Shown: positions 37,367 to 46,393 of the stretch, piece by piece
Numbering within the stretch: position 1 is the first letter of the stretch
Layout: each line of letters begins with the position of its first letter
Assembly: GCF_003185895.1 (NCBI RefSeq)
Contig: NZ_QHLY01000012.1
Span: 1,887,844 to 1,951,843, forward strand
Origin: Cryobacterium arcticum
GTDB lineage: Bacteria; Actinomycetota; Actinomycetes; Actinomycetales; Microbacteriaceae
Direction: 5' to 3'
DNA length: 64,000 nt
Notes under the pieces: model-generated
Databases searched by the model: none
What the model was told of the DNA's origin: nothing
What the model saw: the letters and a program-made list of their open reading frames with translations, nothing else
Position numbers and translations under genes: made by a program

Positions 37367-39084
37367 TTCTGTATACCTCTCTCGGGGGTTGTGAGCACGG
37401 TAGGGGCCGTGCCGCCAGTGGTGCTGGTGTAACTGTGTGCGATTGCGGTTGCCGCGGCGCGAGCGGATGCTGCGCCGTCGGCTTTCAGAGCAACTTCGGC
37501 GAGGTGCCGAGCCTGCTCAAGTGTGAAGTCGGCCAGGGAGGCCCGAACGTCGGCGAGGGCCGAAGCCGACATCGACAGGGTGGTGGCGCCGAGACCGACG
37601 AGCACCACGGCGAGCAGCGGGTCGGCCGCGGCCTCACCGCAGACGCCGACGGGCTTGTTGTGAGCCCGGCCGGCGGCGCCGACCTCCCCCACCAGACGAA
37701 GCACGGCGGGGTGCCACGGGTCCTGGAAACCGGCGACGGAACCGAGCATGCGGTCGGCCGCGAGGGTGTACTGGGTGAGGTCGTTGGTTCCGATGGACGC
37801 GAAGTCGGCGTATTCCAGGATCAGGTTGGCCATCAGCGCCGCGCTCGGCACCTCGATCATGACGCCGGCGGTCTGGAGGCCGAGCTCGTGGGCGAGGTCG
37901 GTGAAATAGTGAGTCTCTTCCACGGTGGACACCATCGGTGCCATCACCCAGAGGTCGGCCTCTGTGGCCGCGTCGGCTTCGGCGAGGGCGGTGAGCTGCT
38001 CTCGGAGGATGTCTTCGCTGGCGCGGAGGGCCCGCAGGCCGCGCAGGCCCAGGGCCGGGTTCTCCTCGTCGGCGTCGTTGAGGAAGGCGAGGGGCTTGTC
38101 GGCGCCGGCGTCGAGTGCGCGCACCACGACCTTCTGGCCGGGGAATTCGCGCAGCATCCGCTCGTACTGCTCTCGCTGCTGCGTGACGGTCGGTGCGGAG
38201 GTGGAATCCAGGAAGAGGAACTCGGTGCGGAACAGTCCCACCCCTTCGGCGCCGAGGGCGACGGCCTTGGCCGCGCCATCCGCGGAGCCGAGGTTGGCCA
38301 GGAGTGGCACGCGAGTGCCGTCCTTGAGCGCGCCGGGGCCGATCGGGGCGAGAGCGCGGGCGGCGCGGGCCAGGATGCGGGCACGGGCCTCGGCGAGCTG
38401 CTTGTCTGTGGGGGCCACCAGCACGATGCCGTTGGCGGCGTCGATGATGACTTCGTCGCCATCGGCCAGCTGCAAGGCGGCGTGGGTGCCCACGATGGCC
38501 ACGATGGACTTCTCGCGAGCCAGGATGGCGGTGTGCGAGGTGGGTCCGCCGTCGATGGTGATGAGGCCGAGCACCTTCTCCAGGTTGAGCAGGGCGGTGT
38601 CAGCCGGAGCGAGGTCGCGGGCGACGAGCACGAAGGGTTCGGCCGGGTCGGGCACGCCGGGGGCGGGGAAGCCGCCGAGGTCGGAGATGACCCGCTGCGC
38701 CACGTCGTCGAGGTCGGCGGCACGCTCACCGAGGTAGCCGCCCATGGCGAGCAGCTGGTCGCGGAACGCGGCGAAGGCTTCGAACACGGCCCGTTCGGCC
38801 GTCTGGTGCTTGTGCAGCCGGGCGGTGACTTCCTCGACGAGGGTGGGGTCCTCGGCCATCATGGCCTGGGCCTCGAGCACCTCCTGCGCGGTGCCGCCGG
38901 CGCGAACGCCTCGTGCCTCGAGGTCTTCGGCCACGGTGTGCATCGAGGCCGTCGCCCGGGCCAGTTCGGCGGCCGGGTCGAGGGTGCTGCGGGTGTCAGC
39001 GGGCTCGGGGAGGGGTTCGGGCATGCGCAGCACGCGTCCGATGGCCACTCCCTGGCCGATTCCGATTCCCTGCAATTCCATCAT
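37363..39084 (-). CDS. ptsI: Phosphoenolpyruvate-protein phosphotransferase, enzyme I
   Basis: 573 aa. Autophosphorylates from PEP and passes phosphate to HPr. Active-site His184 is in GGPTSHTAILAR. The C-terminal PEP-binding barrel has VGLFRTEFLF, MIEVPSAAL, ASIGTNDLTQYT and VCGEAA. Placing EI and HPr inside a sugar-specific operon suggests that the general PTS proteins are made together with mannitol uptake. Confidence 0.97.
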   Translation of the reverse strand: MMELQGIGIGQGVAIGRVLRMPEPLPEPADTRSTLDPAAELARATASMHTVAEDLEARGVRAGGTAQEVLEAQAMMAEDPTLVEEVTARLHKHQTAERAVFEAFAAFRDQLLAMGGYLGERAADLDDVAQRVISDLGGFPAPGVPDPAEPFVLVARDLAPADTALLNLEKVLGLITIDGGPTSHTAILAREKSIVAIVGTHAALQLADGDEVIIDAANGIVLVAPTDKQLAEARARILARAARALAPIGPGALKDGTRVPLLANLGSADGAAKAVALGAEGVGLFRTEFLFLDSTSAPTVTQQREQYERMLREFPGQKVVVRALDAGADKPLAFLNDADEENPALGLRGLRALRASEDILREQLTALAEADAATEADLWVMAPMVSTVEETHYFTDLAHELGLQTAGVMIEVPSAALMANLILEYADFASIGTNDLTQYTLAADRMLGSVAGFQDPWHPAVLRLVGEVGAAGRAHNKPVGVCGEAAADPLLAVVLVGLGATTLSMSASALADVRASLADFTLEQARHLAEVALKADGAASARAAATAIAHSYTSTTGGTAPTVLTTPERGIQK

Positions 39085-39141
39085 CTGAGCTGCTCCGTTG
39101 CGCTTGTCGTGTGGGGTGCGGTGGGTGTGGGGATGGGAGGT

Positions 39142-39408
39142 CTACGCGTCGTGGTCGGTGAGCAGCAGCTCAGCGAGCGAGTCGAGCACCGATTCGGCGT
39201 TGTCGGCCTCCGTGTTCAGGGTGACGCTGTCGCCGTGGTTGATGCCGAGGGAGATGACGCCGAGGATGCTGGCAGCGTTGACCGGCTTGCCGTCACCCTT
39301 CTGCAGGGTGACGGGTGCGCCGACGGCCGCGGCGGCCTTGGTGAAGAGTTTCGCGGGCCGGGCGTGCAACCCGTGGGTCGAGCCGATCAGTACGGTGCGT
39401 TCAGCCAT
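39142..39408 (-). CDS. ptsH: Phosphocarrier protein HPr
   Basis: 88 aa. Carries phosphate from enzyme I to IIA proteins. His15 is in THGLHARPA; the regulatory-site region is NAASILGVISLG with Ser47 at the place of the HPr kinase serine. 57 bp upstream of ptsI in the mannitol operon. Confidence 0.97.
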   Translation of the reverse strand: MAERTVLIGSTHGLHARPAKLFTKAAAAVGAPVTLQKGDGKPVNAASILGVISLGINHGDSVTLNTEADNAESVLDSLAELLLTDHDA

Positions 39409-39537
39409 TGTCTGCGCCTTGCCTTTCCAACGTGCGGGGGAAGCGCCGGGTCTCAGTCGAGAACCCCGGCGTGATGGGGATGGCCAGCAAGTGCCGGCGG
39501 TTCAATCGGGAGTTGGGGAACGGGGTGCCTGAGCGAG

Positions 39538-39855
39538 TCAGACCCACGACCGTTCGTGGTCGGCATTCACGGCGAGGTCGAGAGCCTGGATGCCGTCCCG
39601 CGCCGCGAACACAGTTTGCGGCAACAGTGCGACACCGACTCCGAGCTTCTTAGCCTGAGCGCTGAGGCGGTCGTAGCGGGGCGCAAGGTGCGGGCCGATC
39701 AGAAGCACATCCACGGTGCCCAGCGAACCTGGCAGGTCCGATTCACTGCCGGCAACGACCGTGAGGGTGAGCCCACGTTCCTTACCGGTGACACGCATCC
39801 GGTGCGCAACGAATGCGCTGGAGGCTCCGGCACCACAAACCACGAGAATCTTCAT
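39538..39855 (-). CDS. PTS IIB protein of the lactose/cellobiose type (orphan)
   Basis: 105 aa. A single IIB domain: the phosphocysteine is Cys7 in VVCGAGASSAF, followed by the helix and VDVLLIGPHLAPRYDRL, as in Lac/Cel IIB. No cognate IIC or IIA of that family is present, and the mannitol transporter already has its own IIB. It is first in the mtl operon (GGAAGGAAAG precedes the ATG at 39855), 129 bp from ptsH. It may serve a distant IIC or have a signalling role. A 10-codon longer frame has no ribosome site. Confidence 0.85.
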   Translation of the reverse strand: MKILVVCGAGASSAFVAHRMRVTGKERGLTLTVVAGSESDLPGSLGTVDVLLIGPHLAPRYDRLSAQAKKLGVGVALLPQTVFAARDGIQALDLAVNADHERSWV

Positions 39856-39925
39856 TGATTCTTTCCTTCCACTTGAATGCAATATTCACTCTGCTCTTTC
39901 CTCCGCACGCTCACCACCAGAGCTT

Positions 39926-39944
39926 TTTCCGCACCCTGCGGAAA
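39926..39944. promoter_or_regulatory. Inverted repeat between mtl operon and activator
   Basis: TTTCCGCA-CCC-TGCGGAAA is a perfect 8-3-8 palindrome in the 144-bp divergent intergenic region, about 70 bp upstream of the IIB start and 55 bp upstream of the activator start. A binding site for the MtlR-type regulator is the natural guess. Confidence 0.55.
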
Positions 39945-39986
39945 CGGGTCGGATGAGTACCGTGCCGAGCACGCGTTCTGCTTGAC

Positions 39987-39992
39987 TACTCT
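39987..39992 (+). promoter_or_regulatory. -10 hexamer of leaderless promoter (mtlR-like gene)
   Basis: TACTCT is followed by 7 nt and the ATG at 40000. Confidence 0.5.
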
Positions 39993-39999
39993 TGAGACA

Positions 40000-41946
40000 A
40001 TGGAGTTGCGCACGATGAGTGATAAACAGACGCGGATGCTGGACTTCCTGTCCCAGTCGCCCAGCTGGATCACGGCAGGCGAACTCGCCGACCGCTTGGG
40101 CGTCACGCCGCGCAGTGTGCGCAGTTACGTCACGGCGGTGAAGGCCACGGCGCATCCGTTGACGCTGATCGAATCCGGCCCCGCCGGGTACCGGCTCAAC
40201 CGGGACGAATTCGCCGCCTTCACCGCTGAGCACCGCTCCCGCCCGCGGGAGAGCGAGCCGGAGACCCCGCAGCAGCGGCTCTACCATCTGGTTCGTGACC
40301 TCACCGAGTCCGTCGACGGACTCGACGTCTACCGGCTGGCCGCCGAGTACTTCGTCAGCGATTCCACCATCGAGGCCGATCTGGCCCGGGTGCGGCAGTT
40401 GCTGACCGACAGCGGGCTCACCCTGGTTCGGCACGGCAGCATCGTCACTCTCGACGGCTCGGAGACCGACCAGCGCAAACTGCTCAGCCGCATGTTCCGC
40501 GAAGAGAGCGCCCGCGGCATGATCGACCTGGAGACCATCCAGCGCGAGTTCACCTCGGGGCAGGCCGGCGCCGACAGCCTGGGTGCGTTCAAGACCGACC
40601 TGATCGGCATGCTCGACGGCCAGGGCTATTTCGTGAACGAGTACGGCATCAACAATGTGCTGCTGCACGTGGCGATCGCCATCGACCGGGTGAGCAAGCA
40701 CCTCTCCCCCGCGCCGGCGGTGACCGAACCGCCGTCGGAGCTGGCGACGTCGCTGTCGGGACTGATCACGACGCACTTCGATGTGCAGTTGGGCAGCGGC
40801 GACCTGGCCTACCTGGCGTTCCTACTCACCACCCGGGTGATCACCCCCGGGCACGACAAGCCGGCCGAGACCCTGATCGAGAGTTACGTGCGGCCGGAGG
40901 AGCTGGCCGCGATGCGCACCATCGTCGACCGGGCCAGCCAGGAGTACCTGGTCGATCTCGATGACGACGACTTCATCGTGCGGCTGACCCTGCACGTGCG
41001 CAACCTGATCAACCGGGCACACGACAAGTCCTACTCGCGTAACCCGCTCACCCGCTCGATCAAGACCTCGTATCCGCTGATCTACGAACTGGCGGTGTAC
41101 ATCGCCAGTGAACTGCAGCGGGCGGAGGGCATCACGATCAACGACGACGAGATCGCCTACATTGCGATGCACGTCGGGGCGCACCTGGAACAGCAGACCC
41201 GCCGAGTGGATCTGGTGACCTGCGCGATCGTCTGCCCCAACTACTACGACATGCACGTGCTGCTGCGCGAACGGATCGAACGGGTGCTGGGCGACGACCT
41301 CGAGGTGGTGGCGGTCATCACCCGCTCCGACGTGGCCTGGGACGAACTCGACGCCGACCTGGTGCTCACTACCATCGACCCGCAGTTGCACTCAGACGGG
41401 GTCATCGTCATCCAGCCGTTCCTCACCCAGAACGACGTCGACCGCATCCGCCAGCACGCCAGCCGGGTGCGACGGATGCGCCGGCGCGCGCGCCTGAAGG
41501 AAGACCTGCTCCAGTTCTTCGACGCGTCGCTGTTCTCCCGCAACTTCTACGCCCGCGACGAGACCGCCATGATCACCGCACTGGGCGAGCGCATGATCAC
41601 CAAGGGTCTGATCGACCAGAGCTACGTCGACGGCGCCATCGAGCGTGAGCTGATGTCATCCACCGCGTTCACCGACAACCTCGCGGTGCCGCACGCCATG
41701 GCGATGAGCGCCAAGCAGACCTCGATCGCCATCGTGATCAACGACTCCCCGATGGATTGGGGAGACAACCGGGTGAACGTGGTCGCGCTGATCGCGTTCA
41801 GCGCCGCCGGCCGGAGCACCTTCCAGGCGGTGTTCGACCAGTTCGTGGAGGTCTTCTCCGACCGGGTCGAGGTGCAGCGTCTGATCAAGCGCTCGGTGGA
41901 CTTCGCCTCGTTCATCGACGAGCTCGTCCACGTGATGGACACCTAG
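40000..41946 (+). CDS. mtlR: PRD-containing transcriptional activator, MtlR type
   Basis: 648 aa. Layout: N-terminal HTH (residues 10-70, LADRLGVTPRSVRSYV), second Mga-like HTH (85-160), two PTS regulation domains (about 185-290 and 300-410, with HVAIAIDR and IAMHVGAHLE), a IIB-like domain (about 415-500) and a IIA mannitol-like domain (about 505-648, with NLAVPHAM). PTS proteins phosphorylate these domains to tune DNA binding. It diverges from the mannitol operon, which it very likely controls. ATG 40000 fits the leaderless -10; ATG 40015 is an alternative. Confidence 0.9.
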   Translation: MELRTMSDKQTRMLDFLSQSPSWITAGELADRLGVTPRSVRSYVTAVKATAHPLTLIESGPAGYRLNRDEFAAFTAEHRSRPRESEPETPQQRLYHLVRDLTESVDGLDVYRLAAEYFVSDSTIEADLARVRQLLTDSGLTLVRHGSIVTLDGSETDQRKLLSRMFREESARGMIDLETIQREFTSGQAGADSLGAFKTDLIGMLDGQGYFVNEYGINNVLLHVAIAIDRVSKHLSPAPAVTEPPSELATSLSGLITTHFDVQLGSGDLAYLAFLLTTRVITPGHDKPAETLIESYVRPEELAAMRTIVDRASQEYLVDLDDDDFIVRLTLHVRNLINRAHDKSYSRNPLTRSIKTSYPLIYELAVYIASELQRAEGITINDDEIAYIAMHVGAHLEQQTRRVDLVTCAIVCPNYYDMHVLLRERIERVLGDDLEVVAVITRSDVAWDELDADLVLTTIDPQLHSDGVIVIQPFLTQNDVDRIRQHASRVRRMRRRARLKEDLLQFFDASLFSRNFYARDETAMITALGERMITKGLIDQSYVDGAIERELMSSTAFTDNLAVPHAMAMSAKQTSIAIVINDSPMDWGDNRVNVVALIAFSAAGRSTFQAVFDQFVEVFSDRVEVQRLIKRSVDFASFIDELVHVMDT

Positions 41947-42187
41947 CCCGCAGCCCCATCCCGCCAGTCGGCCCGCCTCGCTGGTCGAGTCCACCCCGCT
42001 GGTCGAGCTTGTCGAGACCCCGCGACCATGTCTGCATTGGTCCCCACGCCGTCGGTCGAGCCCGTCGAGACCCCGCAACCCAACCGCCAAACGGATGCGC
42101 CTCTCCACTCTTTCGTGCACGCCCAAGTTCTCCACAGACCGGCACCAAGCATCCAGAGCGCCCTCAGCATCCTGCAACGCTCATCGC
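41947..42187. repeat. Intergenic region with direct repeat cores
   Basis: No gene between the regulator and the GIY-YIG fragment. GGTCGAGCTTGTCGAGACC at 42001-42019 and GGTCGAGCCCGTCGAGACC at 42054-42072 are copies of the dispersed core, 53 bp apart; a partial copy starts at 41982. Confidence 0.8.
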
Positions 42188-42474
42188 ATGCCATTCATGT
42201 ACATCCTCGAGTGCGCCGACGGCTCGTTCTACGTCGGGAGCACGTGGGATCTCTCGAGAGACGCGTCGCGCACCACAACACTGGCGACCAGGGCGCCGCC
42301 TATACCCGGCGTCGACGCCCGGTGCGACTCGAGTACTTCGAGCAGAGCGACAGCATTAGGGATGCCTTCGCTCGCGAGAAGCAGGTTCAAGGCTGGGGTC
42401 GTGAGAAACGAATTGCCCTCATCGAGGGCCGAGGCGAGGACTTGCCCGGCTTGAGCGGCCCGCACGACCGTTGA
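42188..42474 (+). pseudogene. Frameshifted GIY-YIG nuclease-like gene
   Basis: The first frame reads MPFMYILECADGSFYVGST up to about 42250, an intact GIY-YIG opening. The continuation ERRVAHHNTGDQGAAYTRRR... with the terminal IQGW-like QGWGREKR lies in another frame. Removing two bases of the doubled TC at 42252-42255 would restore one frame of about 94 aa, the usual size of these small YhbQ-like proteins. Either a genuine 2-bp insertion or a sequencing error; the flanks are repeat-rich. Confidence 0.8.
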
Positions 42475-42481
42475 GGAGGGT

Positions 42482-42624
42482 CACCAGGTCTCGACAAGCT
42501 CGACCGACGAGACGGGAACCGACGAAGACAAGGTCACCAGGTCTCGACGAGCTCGACCGACGAGACGGGAACCAACTCAGACCCCGTCACCAGGTCTCGA
42601 CAAGCTCGACCGACGAGGCGGGCG
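42482..42624. repeat. 53-bp tandem repeat array
   Basis: GGTCTCGACAAGCTCGACC or a one-base variant starts at 42487, 42540 and 42593, exactly 53 bp apart. Each is followed by CGACGAGACGGGAAC (the last copy cut short) and a less conserved stretch ending GTCACCA. It fills the space between the GIY-YIG fragment and the map stop. Confidence 0.9.
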
Positions 42625-42626
42625 GG

Positions 42627-43463
42627 TTAGGCCGGGGGCGTCGGGGTGATGCCGAACTGGGCCAGCCCCGCGGCGCCGCCGTCCTCGGCGGTGAGCACCC
42701 AGATGCCGTCCTTGTGCACGGCGACGCTGTGTTCCCAGTGCGCGGCGGCCTTGCCGTCGCTCGTGGCCACGGTCCAGTCGTCATCGCGGGTGTAGGTCTC
42801 GATGTCGCCGAGCACCACCATCGGTTCGATCGCCACAACCAGGCCGGGCTTCACGTCCGGGCCCTTCTGCCGCACCCGGTAGTTGAACACCGGCGGGGCT
42901 TCGTGCATGGAGCGGCCGATGCCGTGGCCCACGTAGTCGGTGAGGATGCCGTAGCTGCCCTGCGACTCGATGTAGTCCTCGATGGCTTCGCCGACCTCGT
43001 TGAGGTGACGAGCCACATGCAGCCGGGCGATGCCGTGCCACAGCGACTGCTCGGTCACGTGCGAGAGCTTCTCGCGCTCGGCGACGACCTCGGGCCGCGA
43101 CGGGTCGGGCAGCACGAAGGTGAATGCGGCGTCGCCGTTCCAGCCGTCAAGGATTGCGCCGCTGTCGATCGAGACGATGTCGCCGGGCTCCAGAACCCGG
43201 GCGCCCGGGATGCCGTGCACCACGTCGTCGTTCACCGAGGCGCACACGGTGTGGAAGTAGCCCTGCTCCAGCTTGAAGTTGGGCTTGCCGCCGCGGGCCA
43301 CGATGGCGGCTTCAGCGGCCGCATCCAGGTCGAGCGTGGTGACGCCCACCTGCATGGCCGCGCGTGCCGCCACGAGCGACGCAGCGGTCGCCAGGCCGGG
43401 GGCCATCATGAGGCGCATCTGCGCCGGGGACTTGTAAATGGAGCGGCGAAGGCTCACGGACAT
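42627..43463 (-). CDS. map: Methionine aminopeptidase, type I
   Basis: 278 aa. Removes the initiator methionine. Metal ligands are Asp100 (IVSIDSG), Asp111 (GWNGDAAFT), His180 (GHGIGRSMHE), Glu213 (AIEPM) and Glu244 (HWEHSV). Usually followed directly by infA; here infA is more than 8 kb away. A TAGTTT -10 element 6 nt before the ATG suggests separate leaderless expression. Confidence 0.97.
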   Translation of the reverse strand: MSVSLRRSIYKSPAQMRLMMAPGLATAASLVAARAAMQVGVTTLDLDAAAEAAIVARGGKPNFKLEQGYFHTVCASVNDDVVHGIPGARVLEPGDIVSIDSGAILDGWNGDAAFTFVLPDPSRPEVVAEREKLSHVTEQSLWHGIARLHVARHLNEVGEAIEDYIESQGSYGILTDYVGHGIGRSMHEAPPVFNYRVRQKGPDVKPGLVVAIEPMVVLGDIETYTRDDDWTVATSDGKAAAHWEHSVAVHKDGIWVLTAEDGGAAGLAQFGITPTPPA

Positions 43464-43469
43464 ACCTGC

Positions 43470-43475
43470 AAACTA
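43470..43475 (-). promoter_or_regulatory. -10 hexamer of leaderless promoter (map)
   Basis: Minus-strand TAGTTT ends 6 nt before the map ATG; the preceding adk terminator supports an independent promoter here. Confidence 0.5.
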
Positions 43476-43537
43476 ATTCATCGAGCGGGGGTGGGCGCCG
43501 GCTGATTCCGGCACCGCAGTCAAACGGAAAAACACAC

Positions 43538-43565
43538 GGGGGCACCGGCGAACGCCGATGCCCCC
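43538..43565 (-). terminator. Terminator after adk
   Basis: GGGGGCA-C-CGGCG pairs with CGCCG-A-TGCCCCC around AA, and on the minus strand a GTGTGTTTTT tract follows. It ends the spc operon after adk, 11 bp past the stop. Confidence 0.88.
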
Positions 43566-43576
43566 GATGGAGTTGG

Positions 43577-44188
43577 TCAGGCCGAAGCGGTTTGGTCGAC
43601 GGGGCCAACCGCGTGCAGGCCACGTTCGGCCAGGGCGGCCACGATGCGGTCGGTGACCTGGTCGACGGCGCCGAGGCCGTCGATGGTCACGACGACGCCG
43701 CGCTTGTCGTACAGGTCGATCAGCGGCGCGGTCTGCTCTTCGTAGACGTCGAGGCGGTGACGGATGACGTCGGCGGTGTCATCGGCGCGGCCCTGCTCTG
43801 CGGCGCGCTTGAGCAGCCGGGCGACGACCTCGTCGGTGTCGGCGACGATCTGCACGACGGCGTCGAGCGATGCGCCCTCGGCGTCGAGCAGGCGGTCGAG
43901 TTCGAGCACCTGGTCGGTGGTGCGCGGGTAGCCGTCGAGCAGGAAGCCGGACACGGCATCCGGCTCCTTCAGCCGGTCGGCCACAATCGCGTTCGTCAGC
44001 GAGTCGGGCACATACTTGCCGGCCTCGATGAACGCCTTGACCTGCACTCCCAGCTCGGTTTCGTTCTTCACGTTGTGGCGGAAGATGTCACCGGTGGAGA
44101 TGGCCGGAACGCCGAAGGCTTCGGCCAGGCGCACGGCCTGGGTGCCCTTGCCGGCCCCGGGGGGACCGATCACGAGAAGCCGGGTCAT
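43577..44188 (-). CDS. adk: Adenylate kinase
   Basis: 203 aa. Interconverts ATP, ADP and AMP. P-loop [10 protein letters not shown] at residues 8-17, AMP site STGDIFR and FLLDGYPRT. It has the short LID typical of actinobacteria, without the zinc-binding insertion. Overlaps secY by four bases (ATGA) and ends the spc operon. Confidence 0.97.
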   Translation of the reverse strand: MTRLLVIGPPGAGKGTQAVRLAEAFGVPAISTGDIFRHNVKNETELGVQVKAFIEAGKYVPDSLTNAIVADRLKEPDAVSGFLLDGYPRTTDQVLELDRLLDAEGASLDAVVQIVADTDEVVARLLKRAAEQGRADDTADVIRHRLDVYEEQTAPLIDLYDKRGVVVTIDGLGAVDQVTDRIVAALAERGLHAVGPVDQTASA

Positions 44189-45507
44189 CGCAGCAGCCCT
44201 TCGTAGTGACGCTGTTGCAGCTGGGAGTCGATCTGCTTGACCGTCTCCAGGCCGACACCGACGATGATCAGGATGCTGGCGCCACCGAACGGGAAGTTCT
44301 GGTCTGCCCCGATCGCCGAGAAGGCGATCAACGGGATCAACGCGATCAAGCCGAGGTAGAGCGCACCGGGCAGGGTTACGCGGGTGAGCACATAGTCCAG
44401 GTATTCGGCGGTCGGGCGGCCGGCACGGATGCCGGGGATGAATCCGCCGTACTTCTTCATGTTGTCCGCGACCTCTTCGGGGTTGAAGGTGATCGCGACG
44501 TAGAAGTAGGTGAACCCGACGATGAGCAGGAAGTACAGCGCCATATAGAGCGGGTGGTCGCCCTTGGTGAGGTTGTTGGTGACCCAGGTGACCCAGGCGA
44601 GCGGTTCGGTGCCCGCTGCGGGTTGGTTGAACTGGGCGATCAGCGCCGGGAGGTAGAGCAGCGACGACGCGAAGATGACGGGCACGACACCAGCCATGTT
44701 CACCTTGATCGGAATGTAAGTGTTGTTGCCGCCATAGGTGCGGCGTCCGACCATGCGCTTGGCGTACTGCACCGGGATGCGGCGTTGCGACTGTTCGACG
44801 AACACCACGGCGGCCACGACAATGAGGCCGATCGCGAGAACGATGAGCAGGATGTCGATGCCGTTCTGCTGGCCGATCGCGAAGAGCGAGTTCGGGAAGC
44901 GCGCGGCGATGGACGTGAAGATGAGGAGCGACATGCCATTGCCGATGCCGCGTTCGGTGATCATTTCACCCATCCACATGATGACGCCGGTACCGGCGGT
45001 CATGGTGATGACCATCAGCATGATGGCGTACCAGGCGTCGTTGGTGATCAGCTGCGAGCACTCGCTGGATGCGGAGGTGCCGAACAGGGCGCCACTGCGG
45101 GCGACGGTGATCAGCGTCGTCGACTGCAGGATGCCGAGGGCGATGGTGAGGTAACGGGTGTACTGGGTGAGCTTGGACTGGCCAGCCGCACCCTCCTTGT
45201 ACAGGGTTTCGAAGTGTGGGATCACTACGCGCAGCAGCTGCACGATGATGGAGGCCGTGATGTACGGCATGATCCCCAGCGCGAAGACGGACAGCTGCAG
45301 CAAGGCGCCACCGCTGAACAGGTTCACAAGCTCATAGAGGCCGCTCGTTCCCTGGTTCGCTGCAAGACATGCTTGCACGTTGCCGAAGTCCACGAACGGG
45401 GCGGGGATGAACGAGCCCAGTCGGAACAGGGCGACGATGCCCAGGGTGAACCCGATCTTCTTACGAAGGTCCGGCGTGCGGAAAATCCGCGCAATGGCGC
45501 TAAACAA
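44185..45507 (-). CDS. secY: Preprotein translocase subunit SecY
   Basis: 440 aa, ten membrane spans. Channel of the Sec translocon. The plug and lateral-gate segments ([21 protein letters not shown]) and the cytoplasmic C5 loop [11 protein letters not shown] are present. The start is TTG at 45507 with GGAGG 7 nt upstream; no ATG fits the conserved N-terminus. Encoded after rplO, coupled to adk. Confidence 0.96.
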   Translation of the reverse strand: MFSAIARIFRTPDLRKKIGFTLGIVALFRLGSFIPAPFVDFGNVQACLAANQGTSGLYELVNLFSGGALLQLSVFALGIMPYITASIIVQLLRVVIPHFETLYKEGAAGQSKLTQYTRYLTIALGILQSTTLITVARSGALFGTSASSECSQLITNDAWYAIMLMVITMTAGTGVIMWMGEMITERGIGNGMSLLIFTSIAARFPNSLFAIGQQNGIDILLIVLAIGLIVVAAVVFVEQSQRRIPVQYAKRMVGRRTYGGNNTYIPIKVNMAGVVPVIFASSLLYLPALIAQFNQPAAGTEPLAWVTWVTNNLTKGDHPLYMALYFLLIVGFTYFYVAITFNPEEVADNMKKYGGFIPGIRAGRPTAEYLDYVLTRVTLPGALYLGLIALIPLIAFSAIGADQNFPFGGASILIIVGVGLETVKQIDSQLQQRHYEGLLR

Positions 45508-45575
45508 AAAAGGCCTCCAGTTAGTAACAAAGAACGAGCTTGCCGAGACAGCTTCAGCGCATTAGTCGCTGAGCA

Positions 45576-45593
45576 GGCTCGACAAGCTCGATC
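45576..45593. repeat. Degenerate copy of the dispersed repeat core
   Basis: GGCTCGACAAGCTCGATC in the 101-bp gap between rplO and secY, matching the core GGTCTCGACAAGCTCGACC with three differences or so. It lies inside the spc operon. Confidence 0.6.
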
Positions 45594-45608
45594 TCGTCTA
45601 CGGTCTTA

Positions 45609-46211
45609 CTACTTGATCGAGCCACCTGCTGCGACGATCTTCTGCTCTGCTGAGCGGGAGACCTTATCGACTGCAACAGTCAGCTTAACCGCAATGTCAC
45701 CATTGCCGAGAACCTTGACCTTCTCGTTGTCACGAACGGCACCCTTGGCAACCAGCGAAGCGATGGTTACATCGCCGCCGGTCGGGTACAGCTCGGCCAG
45801 ACGCTCCAGGTTTACAACCTGGTACTCGACGCGGAACGGGTTCTTGAACCCGCGCAGTTTCGGGGTGCGCATGTGCAGCGGCATCTGCCCACCCTCGAAG
45901 CCGATACGCACGGTGTAGCGTGCCTTGGTGCCCTTGGTTCCACGACCCGCGGTCTTACCCTTGGATCCTTCACCACGGCCAACGCGCTGCTTGTCCTTCT
46001 TCGAACCGGGCGCGGGGCGAAGGTGGTGAACCTTCAGCACCTGCGGACGGACCTCAGTGGGCTCAGTCGGCGCGGCGGCCTTCTTGGCGGCAGCAGTCTT
46101 GGCCGGAGCCTTGGCTGCAGCAGCCTTCGTGGTCGTCGCCTTGGGAGCGGCGGCCTTCTTAGCGGCGGGCTTGGTTGCTACCTTCTCGGTAGCTTCCTTC
46201 TCGTCAGCCAT
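45609..46211 (-). CDS. rplO: 50S ribosomal protein L15 (uL15) with histone-H1-like N-terminal extension
   Basis: 200 aa; ordinary L15 has about 145-150. Residues 59-200 are normal ([32 protein letters not shown]). Residues 1-55 are an Ala/Lys/Thr/Pro-rich extension with AAKK, AAAK and KAPAK motifs, like the tails of histone H1 or actinobacterial HU. The ATG overlaps the rpmD stop by one base, so the extension is the natural start. Confidence 0.95.
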   Translation of the reverse strand: MADEKEATEKVATKPAAKKAAAPKATTTKAAAAKAPAKTAAAKKAAAPTEPTEVRPQVLKVHHLRPAPGSKKDKQRVGRGEGSKGKTAGRGTKGTKARYTVRIGFEGGQMPLHMRTPKLRGFKNPFRVEYQVVNLERLAELYPTGGDVTIASLVAKGAVRDNEKVKVLGNGDIAVKLTVAVDKVSRSAEQKIVAAGGSIK

Positions 46212-46393
46212 TAGTCAATCTCCTCGACCTTCACAAGGTGAGCAACGGTGTTGACGTAGCCACGGTTCTGCGAGTTGTCCTCGCGGATCGTGACGGCGCC
46301 AATGTGCCGCAGGCCCAGGCTGCGAAGCGTGTCGCGCTGGTTCTGCTTCTCACTAATTTTGGACTTGATCTGCGTAATCTTCAGCTGAGCCAT
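46211..46393 (-). CDS. rpmD: 50S ribosomal protein L30 (uL30)
   Basis: 60 aa. Starts [20 protein letters not shown] and contains [10 protein letters not shown], the signature of bacterial L30. Single-base stop/start overlaps with rpsE upstream and rplO downstream (TAATG both) show tight coupling. Confidence 0.97.
   Translation of the reverse strand: MAQLKITQIKSKISEKQNQRDTLRSLGLRHIGAVTIREDNSQNRGYVNTVAHLVKVEEID

Noticed and set aside
42482..42624. Possible CRISPR array
   Set aside because: The 53-bp units are conserved over most of their length, the variable parts are similar to each other rather than unique, and there are no cas genes; it is a tandem repeat.
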